64,000 nucleotides of DNA. Source: Martinezella hainanensis. GTDB lineage: Bacteria > Pseudomonadota > Alphaproteobacteria > Rhizobiales > Rhizobiaceae. The notes beneath the pieces are model-generated. The model was not told the origin of the DNA, did no database searches, and saw only the letters and a list, made by a program, of their open reading frames with translations. The stretch covers positions 868,001-932,000 of the forward strand of contig NZ_FMAC01000001.1 in the NCBI RefSeq assembly GCF_900094555.1, in the 5' to 3' direction. The position numbers were made by a program, and so were the translations under genes. Shown piece after piece: positions 1 through 9,645 of the stretch; within the stretch, counting starts at the first letter, position 1, and every line of letters starts with the position of its first letter.

Positions 1-135
1 ACCGTTTCGCCGTACTTATCTTTACATTGGTTCAGTGCGGGGTCCCAGGACCCGTACGCCTTGGTCCGCTTCGCAGAAGGCGCGCAAAATACGCCCCCAG
101 AAGGAACCAAATCTCGAATAGGAGGGTGCACAATC

Positions 136-1044
136 ATGGCCCGTAATACCTTACCGTCCATTGCCGCCGGAGAAGCCGGCCTCAATCGTTATCTCGACGA
201 GATCCGCAAGTTCCCCATGCTGGAACCGCAGGAAGAGTACATGCTCGCCAAGCGCTATGCGGAACATGCCGACCGTCAGGCCGCGCATAGGCTCGTCACA
301 AGCCATCTGCGCCTCGTGGCGAAGATCGCCATGGGCTATCGCGGCTATGGCCTGCCGATCGGCGAAGTCGTGTCGGAAGGCAATGTCGGCCTGATGCAGG
401 CCGTCAAGAAGTTCGACCCAGAACGCGGTTTCCGTTTAGCGACGTATGCCATGTGGTGGATCAAGGCCTCGATCCAGGAATATATCCTGCGCTCGTGGTC
501 GCTCGTAAAGATGGGCACGACTGCCAACCAGAAGCGCCTTTTCTTCAACCTGCGCCGCCTGAAGGGCCGCATCCAGGCTATCGACGACGGCGACCTGAAG
601 CCGGAGCACGTGACCGAGATCGCCACCAAGCTGAATGTCTCGGAAGAAGAGGTCGTTTCGATGAACCGCCGCCTCTCTGGCGACGCTTCGCTGAATGCGC
701 CGATCAAGGCTTCAGAAGGCGATTCCGGCCAGTGGCAGGATTGGCTTGTCGATGATCACGACAGCCAGGAAGACGTATTGATCGAACAGGACGAGCTCGA
801 TACCCGCCGCCGCATGCTGGCGCGCGCCATGGGCGTTCTGAACGACCGTGAACGTCGCATCTTCGAGGCACGCCGCCTTGCAGAAGAACCGGTAACGCTG
901 GAGGACCTGTCGTCCGAATTCGACATCAGCCGCGAACGCGTGCGCCAGATTGAGGTTCGCGCCTTCGAAAAGGTTCAGGAAGCTGTGCAGAAGGACGCGC
1001 TGGAGCGCGCCAAGGCTCTGCGCGTGGTCGAAGCGACCGCATAA
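136..1044 (+). CDS. rpoH: RNA polymerase sigma-32 factor (heat shock)
   Basis: Alternative sigma factor that directs RNA polymerase to heat-shock promoters. The 302-residue product has the region 2 core (TYAMWWIKASIQEYILRSWS, about residues 103-122), the RpoH box NQKRLFFNLR at about 131-140 that is diagnostic for sigma-32, and a C-terminal region 4 helix-turn-helix (ISRERVRQIEVRAFEK). The ATG at 136 is preceded by AGGAGGG; a TTG 75 bases upstream would add a tail unlike the family. Gene order near purA resembles rpoH1 of other rhizobia. A strong hairpin follows the stop. Confidence 0.97.
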   Translation: MARNTLPSIAAGEAGLNRYLDEIRKFPMLEPQEEYMLAKRYAEHADRQAAHRLVTSHLRLVAKIAMGYRGYGLPIGEVVSEGNVGLMQAVKKFDPERGFRLATYAMWWIKASIQEYILRSWSLVKMGTTANQKRLFFNLRRLKGRIQAIDDGDLKPEHVTEIATKLNVSEEEVVSMNRRLSGDASLNAPIKASEGDSGQWQDWLVDDHDSQEDVLIEQDELDTRRRMLARAMGVLNDRERRIFEARRLAEEPVTLEDLSSEFDISRERVRQIEVRAFEKVQEAVQKDALERAKALRVVEATA

Positions 1045-1075
1045 CACTTCCTGCTCGGCAGGCTTAACGGAAAAG

Positions 1076-1104
1076 AGAAAGGCGGGCCAAAAGCCCGCCT
1101 TTTC
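1076..1104. terminator. Bidirectional terminator between rpoH and the convergent gene
   Basis: GGCGGGC (1081-1087) pairs with GCCCGCC (1093-1099) around a five-base loop, with an A run before and TTTT after, so it can end transcription from both sides. Nothing else lies between rpoH and the convergent gene ending at 1129. Confidence 0.85.
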
Positions 1105-1128
1105 CATATCCATCGATTTAGGAAGAGC

Positions 1129-3507
1129 TTACTGGCCGCTCGAGGCAACGCCGCCGAGTGCCTGCCACTCCGCAATCGCCTTGTTGAAGGCATCGGTGCC
1201 CGTCGGGCCTTTCTCCATGGTCAGGAGAGCCCGTCGGCCGTTGCGATAGACGACCGGGATATCGATCCAGTTGCGGCTCTTCAAGAGATCGAGATTGGTC
1301 TTGCGCGCATCCGGGAAGTCGTTGAGCGCGACCATGTAGACGTCATCGGTCACCTTGGCCGGAACCGCGATCAGGGCATCGCCACGATCCTGCTCGGTCG
1401 CCTTCAATGCAACGCGCTGGACGTTGTCGATCGCTCCGCCCTCGAAATTCGGCGGCACCTGGAAGGCAAGCTCGATCAGGTGGCTGGCAGGCAACGAAGA
1501 GTCGGAGTTCCGCGAGACTGTGATTGTCGCCGTCAGGCCACGATCCGGAACGGTGATGAGACCCTGCACCGAAGGTTCCGGCCGGCCGTCAGCCCCTTTG
1601 CCTTCCTGCAGCGACCAAGTGACTGTGCCCTGGAAGGCGGTAGGCGACGTCTGGCCGAGGCGCTCCTCATAGAGGAAAACCTTCTGCCCGTCAGTGGCAG
1701 GCGGCGTCTGCTGCGCCACGGCCGGCGGCTGATTGGCGGAGGCCTGTTGCTGCTGCTGATTGGCGGCAGGCGCCTGCTGATCCGTCGAAGCAGATGGCGT
1801 ATTCGGCGTGGCAGTCGCGGGCGCCTGGCTCTGCGGAGCGGCGGCGGCGGCATTGTTGGCGGCAGGCGTTGCTGCGGCAGAGGGCGCCGCAGAAGCAACG
1901 TTCTGTTCGGCTACGGACTTGCCTTCCACGACGCCGGGCTGCCCGTTCGGAGCAGGCCCTTCGTCCTCTTCCGTGCCGTTGGCCAGAAGACGTTGCGTGA
2001 ACTTGGTGTTGACCGTGTTCGGGTCGCCACCCAATGCAGCAACATCCGTGTTACCGGCACCCTGCGGCTGCTGAGCGGCCGTGTTGGTCTGCTGTGGCGC
2101 CGCCGCCTGCGGGGCAGGAGTTGCGGCATTGCCTTTGCTCGGTGCATTGCTGCTTGCCGTATCCGATGTCGCGGGAGTTGCCGCATTCTTCGGAGCGGAA
2201 CTGACGAGCTTCGTCACCATGTTATTGAGCGCATCCCGGTTCAGCCAGGCTGCGTAGCCGCCGCCTCCGACGACCGCAAGGCCGACGAGCGTGACGATGA
2301 TACCGGTGACATTGATACGACGGCGCTTCGGCTCCATACGGAAGCTGCGGCCCTGCAGCTTCGCCGCCATCGCCTGGTCGAGATCGGGCGGAACAGCAGC
2401 ACCACCGCCTCGTTCGTCTTCAGCGCGCTTGTCGAAACCCGCAAGCTCCTTAAGCTCGCGCCAGCCGTCATTGGCGGCATCGGCTTCGGAGGCTGGCTTG
2501 CGGGACGGATGTACATCCGCAAAGAGATCGACATCGTCAAAGGCATTTTCCGGCATTTGCCGAGCTGCCTGCTGCACCGGCTTCGAAGCACCCGGTGCGG
2601 GCTGCATTTCCTCGAAGACATCCGCGTCCCAGGCAAAGCCCGTGTTGGTTGCTGCTGCCTTCGCGTTGACGGGTCCCTCGACGGGTTGGCCAAAGGGTGC
2701 TTCCGCAAAAGCCGCGGCCGGCATGACCGGGTCACTGTGGCGGGAGGCAGCCGGCTCGGGTGCTACATGGGAGGTCGATGCATCCACTTCCGCCCAAATC
2801 TGCTCGACCTGGCTTATGACATCGTCAGCCTGCTTAGATGGCGCAGACGCAGGCTCGACAGCGACTGCCGACACCTCTTCAGCATGATGCTGCGGCTCGC
2901 CCGCATGGCCCTGCGGCTCTTCGTGATAAACCGGTTCCTGGGTCGGTTCTTCGTGAAGCTCGGCATGGTGCTCGACGCCAGCATGTTCGGCGGCCGGAGC
3001 ATAGGGCTCTTCTTCGTGATGCGGTTCGCGCCATTCCTCTACGGGCTGGTGCTCACGCGCGTGATCCGGCTCGTCATGTGCAGCCGGCTCGTCATGGGCA
3101 TGTTGCTCGTGGTCGGCTTGTGCGACACCGGGTTCTTCATGAGCATGCGCTTCGGCGGGAGCTGGTTCAGGCTCCTCCGCATGCGGCTCCGAATGCACGT
3201 CCTCGGCCGCGTGATGGTCCTGAACGGGCTCGACAGCGACCTCTTCACGCAGTGCGGGCGCTTCGGCGACCGGCGGCTCCTCGCCGCCCGGCAATGCCTC
3301 GGCATGTTCGGCCTCGACCTCGACGATCGCGGCCTCAAGCTTGTCGAGCTGGCGGCGCAGCATTTCCTCGGGCGGGCGCGGCTTCATGCTCTCGAGCTGC
3401 CGTTGCACGGCACCACGAGCTCTATCGTAAACCTTGACCCGCATCTCGGGAGTATTGTCCGTCAGGCCGTCAACGGCCCGTCGAATAACTGCTACAAAAT
3501 CCGCCAT
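1129..3507 (-). CDS. Large membrane-anchored protein of unknown function, His/Glu-rich
   Basis: Not a family I can name. The 792-residue product has a helical N-terminus (1-65), a long low-complexity stretch rich in Glu, His, Ala and Pro (about 65-215), a basic cluster (KRRR, about 394-397) followed by a single membrane segment (about 398-422, TGIIVTLVGLAVVGGGGYAA), a Gln/Ala/Pro/Asn-rich linker (about 435-605), and a compact C-terminal domain (about 610-790) that should be outside the cytoplasm. Such layouts occur in rhizobial envelope proteins, but the function is unknown. It lies 61 bases downstream of purA on the same strand and may be read through from it. Confidence 0.8.
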   Translation of the reverse strand: MADFVAVIRRAVDGLTDNTPEMRVKVYDRARGAVQRQLESMKPRPPEEMLRRQLDKLEAAIVEVEAEHAEALPGGEEPPVAEAPALREEVAVEPVQDHHAAEDVHSEPHAEEPEPAPAEAHAHEEPGVAQADHEQHAHDEPAAHDEPDHAREHQPVEEWREPHHEEEPYAPAAEHAGVEHHAELHEEPTQEPVYHEEPQGHAGEPQHHAEEVSAVAVEPASAPSKQADDVISQVEQIWAEVDASTSHVAPEPAASRHSDPVMPAAAFAEAPFGQPVEGPVNAKAAATNTGFAWDADVFEEMQPAPGASKPVQQAARQMPENAFDDVDLFADVHPSRKPASEADAANDGWRELKELAGFDKRAEDERGGGAAVPPDLDQAMAAKLQGRSFRMEPKRRRINVTGIIVTLVGLAVVGGGGYAAWLNRDALNNMVTKLVSSAPKNAATPATSDTASSNAPSKGNAATPAPQAAAPQQTNTAAQQPQGAGNTDVAALGGDPNTVNTKFTQRLLANGTEEDEGPAPNGQPGVVEGKSVAEQNVASAAPSAAATPAANNAAAAAPQSQAPATATPNTPSASTDQQAPAANQQQQQASANQPPAVAQQTPPATDGQKVFLYEERLGQTSPTAFQGTVTWSLQEGKGADGRPEPSVQGLITVPDRGLTATITVSRNSDSSLPASHLIELAFQVPPNFEGGAIDNVQRVALKATEQDRGDALIAVPAKVTDDVYMVALNDFPDARKTNLDLLKSRNWIDIPVVYRNGRRALLTMEKGPTGTDAFNKAIAEWQALGGVASSGQ

Positions 3508-3568
3508 CAGTACTTTCTCATGATGCCCGGTGTGCAGCCGGGCCGGGATTCGTCATAGATACGCAACT

Positions 3569-4864
3569 TTAGCCCTCAAAGGGGTCAGTCACAAGTATGG
3601 TGTCTTCGCGCTCGGGGCTGGTCGAAAGCAGCGCCACCGGCGCACCGATCAGCTCTTCCACCTGACGCACATACTTGATCGCCTGTGCCGGCAGATCGGC
3701 CCACTTACGGGCGCCCACGGTCGATTCCTTCCAGCCCTCGAGCGTGATGTAGATCGGCTCGACGCGGGCCTGTGCTGCCTGGCTTGCCGGCAGATAATCG
3801 ATTTCCTTGCCGTCGAGCTTGTAGCCGACGCAGATCTTCAATTCGTCGAGGCCGTCGAGAACGTCGAGCTTGGTGAGCGCGATACCCGTAATGCCCGAGG
3901 TCTTCACCGTCTGGCGCACCAGCACGGCATCGAACCAGCCGCAACGGCGCGGACGGCCGGTGTTGACGCCCACTTCACGGCCGACGGTCGACAGGTGCTT
4001 GCCGATCTCATCATGCAGTTCGCAAGGGAACGGCCCTTCGCCGACGCGCGTCGTATAGGCCTTGGTGATGCCGAGCACGTAGCCGAGCGCCGTCGGGCCG
4101 AGACCAGAGCCGGCAGCTGCCTGGCCGGCAACCGTGTTGGAGGAGGTCACGAAGGGATAGGTGCCGTGGTCATTGTCCAGCAACGCACCCTGCGCACCTT
4201 CGAAAAGGATGCGGGCGCCAGCCTTGCGCTGCTCGTCGAGCAACCGCCAGACCTGATCGATATAGGGAAGGATATGCTCCGCAACGGAGCTCAGCTCAGT
4301 GTGCAGGGCATCGAAGGAAATTTCGTCGACGCCCATGCCGCGCCGAAGCGCATTGTGATGCGTCAGCAGCCGGTCGATCTTGGCCGGCAGCGTTTCCGGC
4401 TCGGCGAGGTCGATGACGCGAATGGCGCGACGGCCGACCTTGTCTTCATAGGCCGGGCCGATGCCGCGGCGGGTCGTTCCGATCTTCGTACCGCTGTTGG
4501 AAGCGGCATCTTCGCGCATGGCATCCAGATCGCGATGCAGCGACAGGATCAGCGGCGCGTTCTCGGCAATGCGCAGCACGTCAGGCGTAACGGCAATGCC
4601 CTGAGCGCGCAGCTTGTCGACTTCGGCGACGAAGTGATGGGGATCGACGACGACGCCGTTGCCGATGACGCTGAGCTTGCCGCGCACGAGCCCGGAGGGC
4701 AGCAGCGCGAGCTTGTAGCTGACGCCATCGACGACAAGCGTATGACCGGCATTGTGGCCGCCCTGAAAGCGTACAATCACATCGGCGCGTTCCGAAAGCC
4801 AGTCGACAATCTTGCCCTTGCCTTCGTCACCCCATTGCGAGCCGATCACTACAACATTCGTCAT
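3569..4864 (-). CDS. purA: Adenylosuccinate synthetase
   Basis: Makes adenylosuccinate from IMP, aspartate and GTP, the first committed step to AMP, in the cytoplasm. The 431-residue product (usual length about 430) has the GTP loop GDEGKGK at 12-18, GGHNAGHT at 35-42, the IMP-binding [11 protein letters not shown], the [16 protein letters not shown] segment, [12 protein letters not shown] and [10 protein letters not shown]. The ATG follows AGGAAGCGGGA. All catalytic motifs are intact. Confidence 0.98.
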   Translation of the reverse strand: MTNVVVIGSQWGDEGKGKIVDWLSERADVIVRFQGGHNAGHTLVVDGVSYKLALLPSGLVRGKLSVIGNGVVVDPHHFVAEVDKLRAQGIAVTPDVLRIAENAPLILSLHRDLDAMREDAASNSGTKIGTTRRGIGPAYEDKVGRRAIRVIDLAEPETLPAKIDRLLTHHNALRRGMGVDEISFDALHTELSSVAEHILPYIDQVWRLLDEQRKAGARILFEGAQGALLDNDHGTYPFVTSSNTVAGQAAAGSGLGPTALGYVLGITKAYTTRVGEGPFPCELHDEIGKHLSTVGREVGVNTGRPRRCGWFDAVLVRQTVKTSGITGIALTKLDVLDGLDELKICVGYKLDGKEIDYLPASQAAQARVEPIYITLEGWKESTVGARKWADLPAQAIKYVRQVEELIGAPVALLSTSPEREDTILVTDPFEG

Positions 4865-5068
4865 TTATCCATTCCCGCTTCCTGCGCGCGGCGGCGCGCC
4901 TTGCTCAAACCCGCGCATCTATAAAGCTTTGTTTTTGGGAAAGCGACCCTGTTGTCTCAGGAGATTCGGCTTTTTGCATGACGAATCAGCGCCTCCAACA
5001 GGAATTTTCCCGGCTATCGGCCGGACGGGGCCTCCAGTGTACCCTTATCCGGCCGATGGCCTTGACTG

Positions 5069-5875
5069 TCAAAGGCCCGGCTTGTGGGCGACGACATGGA
5101 AATATTCCTGTTCTGGCGACGCCACTGCACCGATCGGCTTTCCTTCAAGATCGAGCAGCAGCACCGGCATGGCAAAGCCGGCATCGGCCAGTTGCGACCG
5201 GACTTGCGCCGGCGTCGTCGCATAGACCATCACGCCGAAATCATGGGCGCCATGCAACAGGATCGCATGTTCGCCGTCCCGCTCCTCGAGCGGCCTCAGC
5301 CGACGCTGGCGCAGCGTGCCGGAAATGCGGCCCTCGACATAGCGCAGGGTTCGCAAACCGAGCCGCACCGGGTTGGACGTCCATTCCAGCCGGGGATAGT
5401 CGACGCGGTCATCGAAGCCACGCCAGCCGCGGTGGAATGTCGAAAAGACAAAGGCGCCGCCGGAAGCAAGGACGCGTGCCGCCTCCCGCAGGATGGCCAG
5501 CCTTCCCGCCGCATCGACGGAATCGATACCGTTATAACTGAAGACAACCATATCGAAACTGGCATCTCGGAACGCCGACAGATCGCGCGCATCCATATGC
5601 TCGAAAAGGAGGTCTGAGTGGTTCTTTCGGCAAAGTGCAACCATCTCGGGCGTATAATCGACGCCGACATAGTCGCTTGCGAAATCTCGCAAGAGCTGTG
5701 CGGTGCGGCCCCCGCCGACACCGATATCGAGAATACGCCCCCGGCCCACCCTAGGGGCAGCAATAGTAAAGGCGGCACGCTCGCCTTCGTTCAGATAGCC
5801 ACTACTGCGGCGATAGTCGCGCAAGGCCCAGGGATTACGCCAGGTCTGCCGGTTAATACTTTCCATGACATGCAT
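5069..5875 (-). CDS. SAM-dependent methyltransferase, class I
   Basis: A 268-residue Rossmann-fold methyltransferase. Motif I (ILDIGVGGG, about 48-56) binds S-adenosylmethionine, VGVDYTPEM is the acidic-loop strand, MDARDL and SFDMVVFSYNGID are motifs II and III. The substrate cannot be told. GGAG eight bases before the ATG supports the start. A TetR-type palindrome lies 22 bases upstream (5897-5913), so it may be inducible by a ligand-sensing repressor coded elsewhere. Confidence 0.85.
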   Translation of the reverse strand: MHVMESINRQTWRNPWALRDYRRSSGYLNEGERAAFTIAAPRVGRGRILDIGVGGGRTAQLLRDFASDYVGVDYTPEMVALCRKNHSDLLFEHMDARDLSAFRDASFDMVVFSYNGIDSVDAAGRLAILREAARVLASGGAFVFSTFHRGWRGFDDRVDYPRLEWTSNPVRLGLRTLRYVEGRISGTLRQRRLRPLEERDGEHAILLHGAHDFGVMVYATTPAQVRSQLADAGFAMPVLLLDLEGKPIGAVASPEQEYFHVVAHKPGL

Positions 5876-5896
5876 AGCCGGACTCCAACAAGAAAA

Positions 5897-5913
5897 TGAA
5901 CATTCATTGTTCA
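5897..5913. promoter_or_regulatory. Palindrome upstream of the methyltransferase gene, TetR-type operator candidate
   Basis: TGAACA-TTCAT-TGTTCA is a perfect inverted repeat with six-base arms. It has the form of many TetR-family operators and sits just before the ribosome binding site of the 5875-5069 gene. No TetR gene is in the window. Confidence 0.4.
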
Positions 5914-6056
5914 GTTCCCCCTTGGCGCCCCGAGAAATCTATACATCAGCCACATGGAACATGCAGCCGTTCAGGTTGTGCAAACCTGCCGTTTCGCGAG
6001 TAATCGTTTGTTAAGGTTAATGTTGGCGCCGCCCTGACTGAGCCGGCCGTGTGCCG

Positions 6057-6914
6057 CTATCCGAGTTCCAGCGTCGTCACGCCGAACACGCGATCGAGCG
6101 GGATTGCCGGCGCTGTGCCGCGATACATGCGCGCCGTCTCGAAGACCGGTGACAAGCCACAATCTTCAGCAAGCCTGATCGCCTGAGCGTTATCGACAGG
6201 CACATCCAGGTAGACCGGCCCGCCCTTGGCCTTTGCCAGCAGCTTGCTCAGCAAAGCCAATGCGACCTCCGGCTTGTTGGCAAATAGCGGACCGATCTTG
6301 TAACCCTCGAAACAGCGGCGGATCGTGCCGTAACCGCGAACCCTGCTGCCGCCGCCTACGATGAAGGATGCACGCCTCTCGGGAGCACCGCACCAGGCCC
6401 GGATGAAGGAATGACGCAGTCCGGGGAAGATTTCCGCATCATAATGCACCAGCCCATCAAGCTTGCCATCCACGACTGGCACCACCTGTCTTGCCTGCTG
6501 TTCATCCACCTCGGGTATCTTGGGGATGCCGCCATAACGGAGTGTCCGATAGGCTGTCTCAAAACCGTGCCGCCGGTAGTTTTCCTGCTGCGCGACGACC
6601 CCATCCAGGCCGACGATGCGATTGCCGGCAAGCGTCATGCCCTTGTTCCAGAGCTGTTTCCCATATCCCCTGCCGCGAAGCTCTGGATGCAATATGTAAA
6701 GGCCAAGGAACGCGAAAGCCTCGCCGTAACGGACAACGGAGATACAGCCGACCGGCACCTCGCCGATCGCACCGATCAGAAAGCCGGATGGATCGGCCTC
6801 CCAGAATGCCGGGGCATCGTCAATACCGGGATTCCACCCTTCTTGCCGAGCCCATTCCAGAGCAAGCTCCAGCTCGCCAGCCCGCATTGTCCGCACGGCA
6901 AAAGTCGATTTCAT
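6057..6914 (-). CDS. GNAT-family N-acetyltransferase
   Basis: The 285-residue product has an N-terminal GNAT domain with the acetyl-CoA signature RGRGYG (80-85) after strand LGLYILHP, followed by a second half (about 135-285) resembling the C-terminal domain of YitH/HolE-type acetyltransferases. Substrate unknown. Stand-alone gene; the ATG has only a weak purine-rich site upstream. Confidence 0.83.
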   Translation of the reverse strand: MKSTFAVRTMRAGELELALEWARQEGWNPGIDDAPAFWEADPSGFLIGAIGEVPVGCISVVRYGEAFAFLGLYILHPELRGRGYGKQLWNKGMTLAGNRIVGLDGVVAQQENYRRHGFETAYRTLRYGGIPKIPEVDEQQARQVVPVVDGKLDGLVHYDAEIFPGLRHSFIRAWCGAPERRASFIVGGGSRVRGYGTIRRCFEGYKIGPLFANKPEVALALLSKLLAKAKGGPVYLDVPVDNAQAIRLAEDCGLSPVFETARMYRGTAPAIPLDRVFGVTTLELG

Positions 6915-7242
6915 GCAATAGTCCCGAACCGCCCATTACACCGCCGCCCCTGTAAAGCGACCGCGCCCAATTCATCATGTGGCAACATGCTACCAATCAC
7001 AAGCAATAGGCGATGATAAGCTTAAAGTACAAAGGCTTCGTTTCACTTGGAAAGCAAGGCAAGCACTCGAATAGGACAACAGGAAAACCAACAAGCTTTT
7101 GTGACACTTCTGTCGCAATTCTCCTAAACCGGGCATCGCATATAGGCGTCACCCGCGATCCTGTGTATAAGCGCAGACAATCGCCCATGCCGCCCTTGCG
7201 TTTCGACGCGAAGCCTGGCGCCAGCAAAAGGATTGAAATTTC
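6915..7242. promoter_or_regulatory. Divergent intergenic region before rkpK
   Basis: 328 bases without a gene. It holds CATGT-GGCA-ACATG (6976-6989) near the acetyltransferase side and TGTGACA-CTTC-TGTCGCA (7100-7117), a near-perfect dyad, about 125 bases before rkpK. Either could be an operator. I cannot assign a regulator. Confidence 0.4.
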
Positions 7243-8565
7243 ATGCGCATCACGATGATCGGCTCGGGTTATGTGGGGCTTGTGTCGGGTGTTTGCTTTG
7301 CCGATTTCGGCCATGACGTCATCTGCGTCGACAAGGACACGAGCAAGATCGAGGCGCTGCGACGCGGCGAGATACCGATCTTCGAGCCGGGCCTCGAGCA
7401 GCTTGTGGCAGACAATGTTCGCGCCGGTCGCCTCTCCTTCACAACGGAAGTAGAGGCGAGCGTTGCCGCAAGCGACGTCGTCTTTATCGCCGTGGGCACG
7501 CCTTCCCGGCGCGGCGATGGCCACGCCGACCTCTCTTACGTCTATGCCGCCGCCCGCGAGATCGCCGAGCACGTCAAGGGCTTCACCGTCATCGTCACCA
7601 AGTCGACCGTACCCGTCGGTACCGGCGACGAGGTCGAGCGCATCGTGCGCGAAACCAATCCGCAAGCCGATGTCGCCGTCGTCTCCAATCCGGAATTCCT
7701 GCGCGAAGGTGCCGCCATCGAGGACTTCAAGCGGCCCGACCGCATCGTCATCGGCCTTAACGACGAGCGCGCCCGCGGCGTCATGACCGAAGTCTATCGG
7801 CCGCTCTATCTCAACCAGGCACCGCTGCTCTTTACCTCCCGCCGCACCTCGGAGCTGATTAAGTACGCCGCCAATGCCTTCCTTGCGATGAAGATCACCT
7901 TCATCAACGAGATGGCCGACCTCTGCGAGAAGGTTGGCGCCAATGTGCAGGAAGTCTCGCGCGGCATTGGCCTCGACGGCCGCATCGGCTCGAAGTTCCT
8001 GCATGCCGGCCCCGGCTATGGCGGCTCGTGCTTCCCGAAGGACACGCTGGCGCTTGCCAAGACGGCTCAGGACTACGACAGCCCCGTGCGCCTGATCGAA
8101 ACGACCGTATCGATCAACGACAATCGCAAGCGCGCCATGGGCCGCAAGGTGATCGCGGCCATGGGCGGCGATATCAGGGGCAAGTCGATCGCAGTCCTCG
8201 GCCTCACCTTCAAGCCGAATACCGACGACATGCGAGACAGCCCGGCGATCTCAATCATCCAGACGCTGCAGGATGCCGGCGCCACGGTAACAGGCTACGA
8301 CCCGGAAGGCATGGAGAATGCCCGCCTGGTCATCGACAACATCGCCTATGCCGAGGATGCCTATGGCGCAGCACGCGACGCCGATGCGCTCGTCATCGTG
8401 ACGGAATGGAACCAGTTCCGCGCACTCGACTTCGCTAGGCTCAAATCCGTGATGAAGGCACCGGTTCTCGTCGACCTTAGAAACATCTATCGCCATGACG
8501 AGGTCACAAAGCACGGCTTTGCCTATACAAGCGTCGGCAGACCCTCGAGCGACGCCACACTTTAG
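7243..8565 (+). CDS. rkpK: UDP-glucose 6-dehydrogenase
   Basis: Oxidises UDP-glucose to UDP-glucuronate with two NAD. The 440-residue product has the N-terminal NAD loop GSGYVG (7-12), VGTPS, the STVPVGT segment, the substrate-binding EFLREG, the catalytic cysteine in [10 protein letters not shown] (Cys263), and the C-terminal UDP-binding domain ([15 protein letters not shown]). In Sinorhizobium this gene is called rkpK and lies beside lpsL, as here; both are needed for LPS and capsular polysaccharide. AAAGGATT precedes the ATG. Confidence 0.96.
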   Translation: MRITMIGSGYVGLVSGVCFADFGHDVICVDKDTSKIEALRRGEIPIFEPGLEQLVADNVRAGRLSFTTEVEASVAASDVVFIAVGTPSRRGDGHADLSYVYAAAREIAEHVKGFTVIVTKSTVPVGTGDEVERIVRETNPQADVAVVSNPEFLREGAAIEDFKRPDRIVIGLNDERARGVMTEVYRPLYLNQAPLLFTSRRTSELIKYAANAFLAMKITFINEMADLCEKVGANVQEVSRGIGLDGRIGSKFLHAGPGYGGSCFPKDTLALAKTAQDYDSPVRLIETTVSINDNRKRAMGRKVIAAMGGDIRGKSIAVLGLTFKPNTDDMRDSPAISIIQTLQDAGATVTGYDPEGMENARLVIDNIAYAEDAYGAARDADALVIVTEWNQFRALDFARLKSVMKAPVLVDLRNIYRHDEVTKHGFAYTSVGRPSSDATL

Positions 8566-8574
8566 AGCGTTTAC

Positions 8575-8618
8575 GCATTCCGAGCGGAAAATCGCTACGC
8601 ACTTTTCCTGGAAATGCT
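8575..8618. repeat. Intergenic palindromic repeat, copy 1
   Basis: An imperfect palindrome (arms GCATTCCG.GCGGAAAA and TTTTCC.GGAAATGC) around the core CGCTACGCAC. A very similar copy lies at 39711-39754, and the core is shared with 47811-47853. It fills most of the 71-base gap between rkpK and lpsL and may form an mRNA hairpin there. Confidence 0.75.
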
Positions 8619-8636
8619 TCAAGCAAAGGCCGATCA

Positions 8637-9641
8637 ATGCGTTACCTCATCACCGGCACCGCCGGTTTCATCGGATTCCACCTTGCCAAGCGCCTGCTCG
8701 ACGAGGGCCATTTCGTGGTCGGTTTCGACGGCATGACGCCCTATTACGACGTCAAGCTCAAGGAGAAGCGCACCGCCATCCTCGCGCGCTCCAACGGCTT
8801 CAAGGCCGTGACGGGCATGCTGGAGGACAAGGCAGCGCTGGATCATGCAGCCGAACTCTCCGAACCTGATGTGATCGTCCATCTCGCCGCGCAGGCCGGC
8901 GTGCGCTATAGCCTTGAAAATCCGCGTTCCTACGTCGATTCCAACCTCGTCGGTTCGTTCAATATCCTGGAGCTGGCAAGAAACCTGCAGCCGAAGCACC
9001 TGCTTCTGGCATCGACCTCGTCCGTCTACGGCGCCAACGAAAAGATCCCCTTTGCCGAAAGCGACAAGGCCGACGAGCAGATGACGATCTATGCGGCGAC
9101 CAAGAAGAGCATGGAGCTGATGGCCCACAGCTACGCGCATCTCTTCAACGTGCCCACGACCGCTTTCCGTTTCTTCACCGTCTATGGCCCGTGGGGCCGG
9201 CCGGACATGGCGCTCTTCAAGTTCGTCGATGCCATCAAGAATGACAGGCCGATCGAGATTTACGGCGAAGGCAAGATGAGCCGCGATTTCACCTATATCG
9301 ACGATCTCGTCGAAGGCATCGTGCGCTTGATCGGCGTGGTGCCGTCGGAGGAAAACCGGGTCGCATCGGAGACGATCATCGACACCCTGTCGAAGAACGC
9401 CCCCTTCCGCGTCGTCAATATCGGCGGCGGCCAGCCTGTCGGGCTAATGACCTTCGTCGAAACCATCGAGACAATGCTCGGCAAGAAGGCGATCCGCAAG
9501 ATGCTGCCGATGCAGCCCGGCGACGTCCACAATACCTACGCCGTTCCGGACCTGCTCGTGGCGCTGACGGGCTTCAAGCCGCAGATCGAGGTCGACGAGG
9601 GCGTGAAACGCTTCGTCGAGTGGTATCAGGAAAATTACTGA
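8637..9641 (+). CDS. lpsL: UDP-glucuronate 4-epimerase
   Basis: Interconverts UDP-glucuronate and UDP-galacturonate, precursors of rhizobial LPS core and capsular polymers. The 334-residue product is an extended short-chain dehydrogenase: NAD motif GTAGFIG (7-13), STSSVYG with the catalytic serine, and Tyr152-x3-Lys156 (YAATK). It directly uses the product of the upstream rkpK. Start supported by AAAGG eight bases upstream. The downstream hydrolase begins four bases after its stop. Confidence 0.94.
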   Translation: MRYLITGTAGFIGFHLAKRLLDEGHFVVGFDGMTPYYDVKLKEKRTAILARSNGFKAVTGMLEDKAALDHAAELSEPDVIVHLAAQAGVRYSLENPRSYVDSNLVGSFNILELARNLQPKHLLLASTSSVYGANEKIPFAESDKADEQMTIYAATKKSMELMAHSYAHLFNVPTTAFRFFTVYGPWGRPDMALFKFVDAIKNDRPIEIYGEGKMSRDFTYIDDLVEGIVRLIGVVPSEENRVASETIIDTLSKNAPFRVVNIGGGQPVGLMTFVETIETMLGKKAIRKMLPMQPGDVHNTYAVPDLLVALTGFKPQIEVDEGVKRFVEWYQENY

Positions 9642-9645
9642 GCAA

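Noticed and set aside
1..135. Possible heat-shock promoter before rpoH
   Set aside because: I looked for CTTG and a matching downstream box but found none convincing; GGGTCC-CA-GGACCC near 41-54 may just be a terminator of the gene outside the window.
3525..3543. GCCCGG/CCGGGC hairpin between purA and the membrane-protein gene as a terminator
   Set aside because: Short stem and no T run; read-through seems as likely.
1480..3558. Long open frame on the plus strand opposite the large membrane-anchored protein gene
   Set aside because: Arg/Leu-rich product without domains; it is the antisense shadow of a high-GC gene that has a start site, membrane segment and folded domain.
3530..4924. Long open frame opposite purA
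   Set aside because: purA is certain from its motifs; the antisense product has no recognisable features or ribosome binding site.
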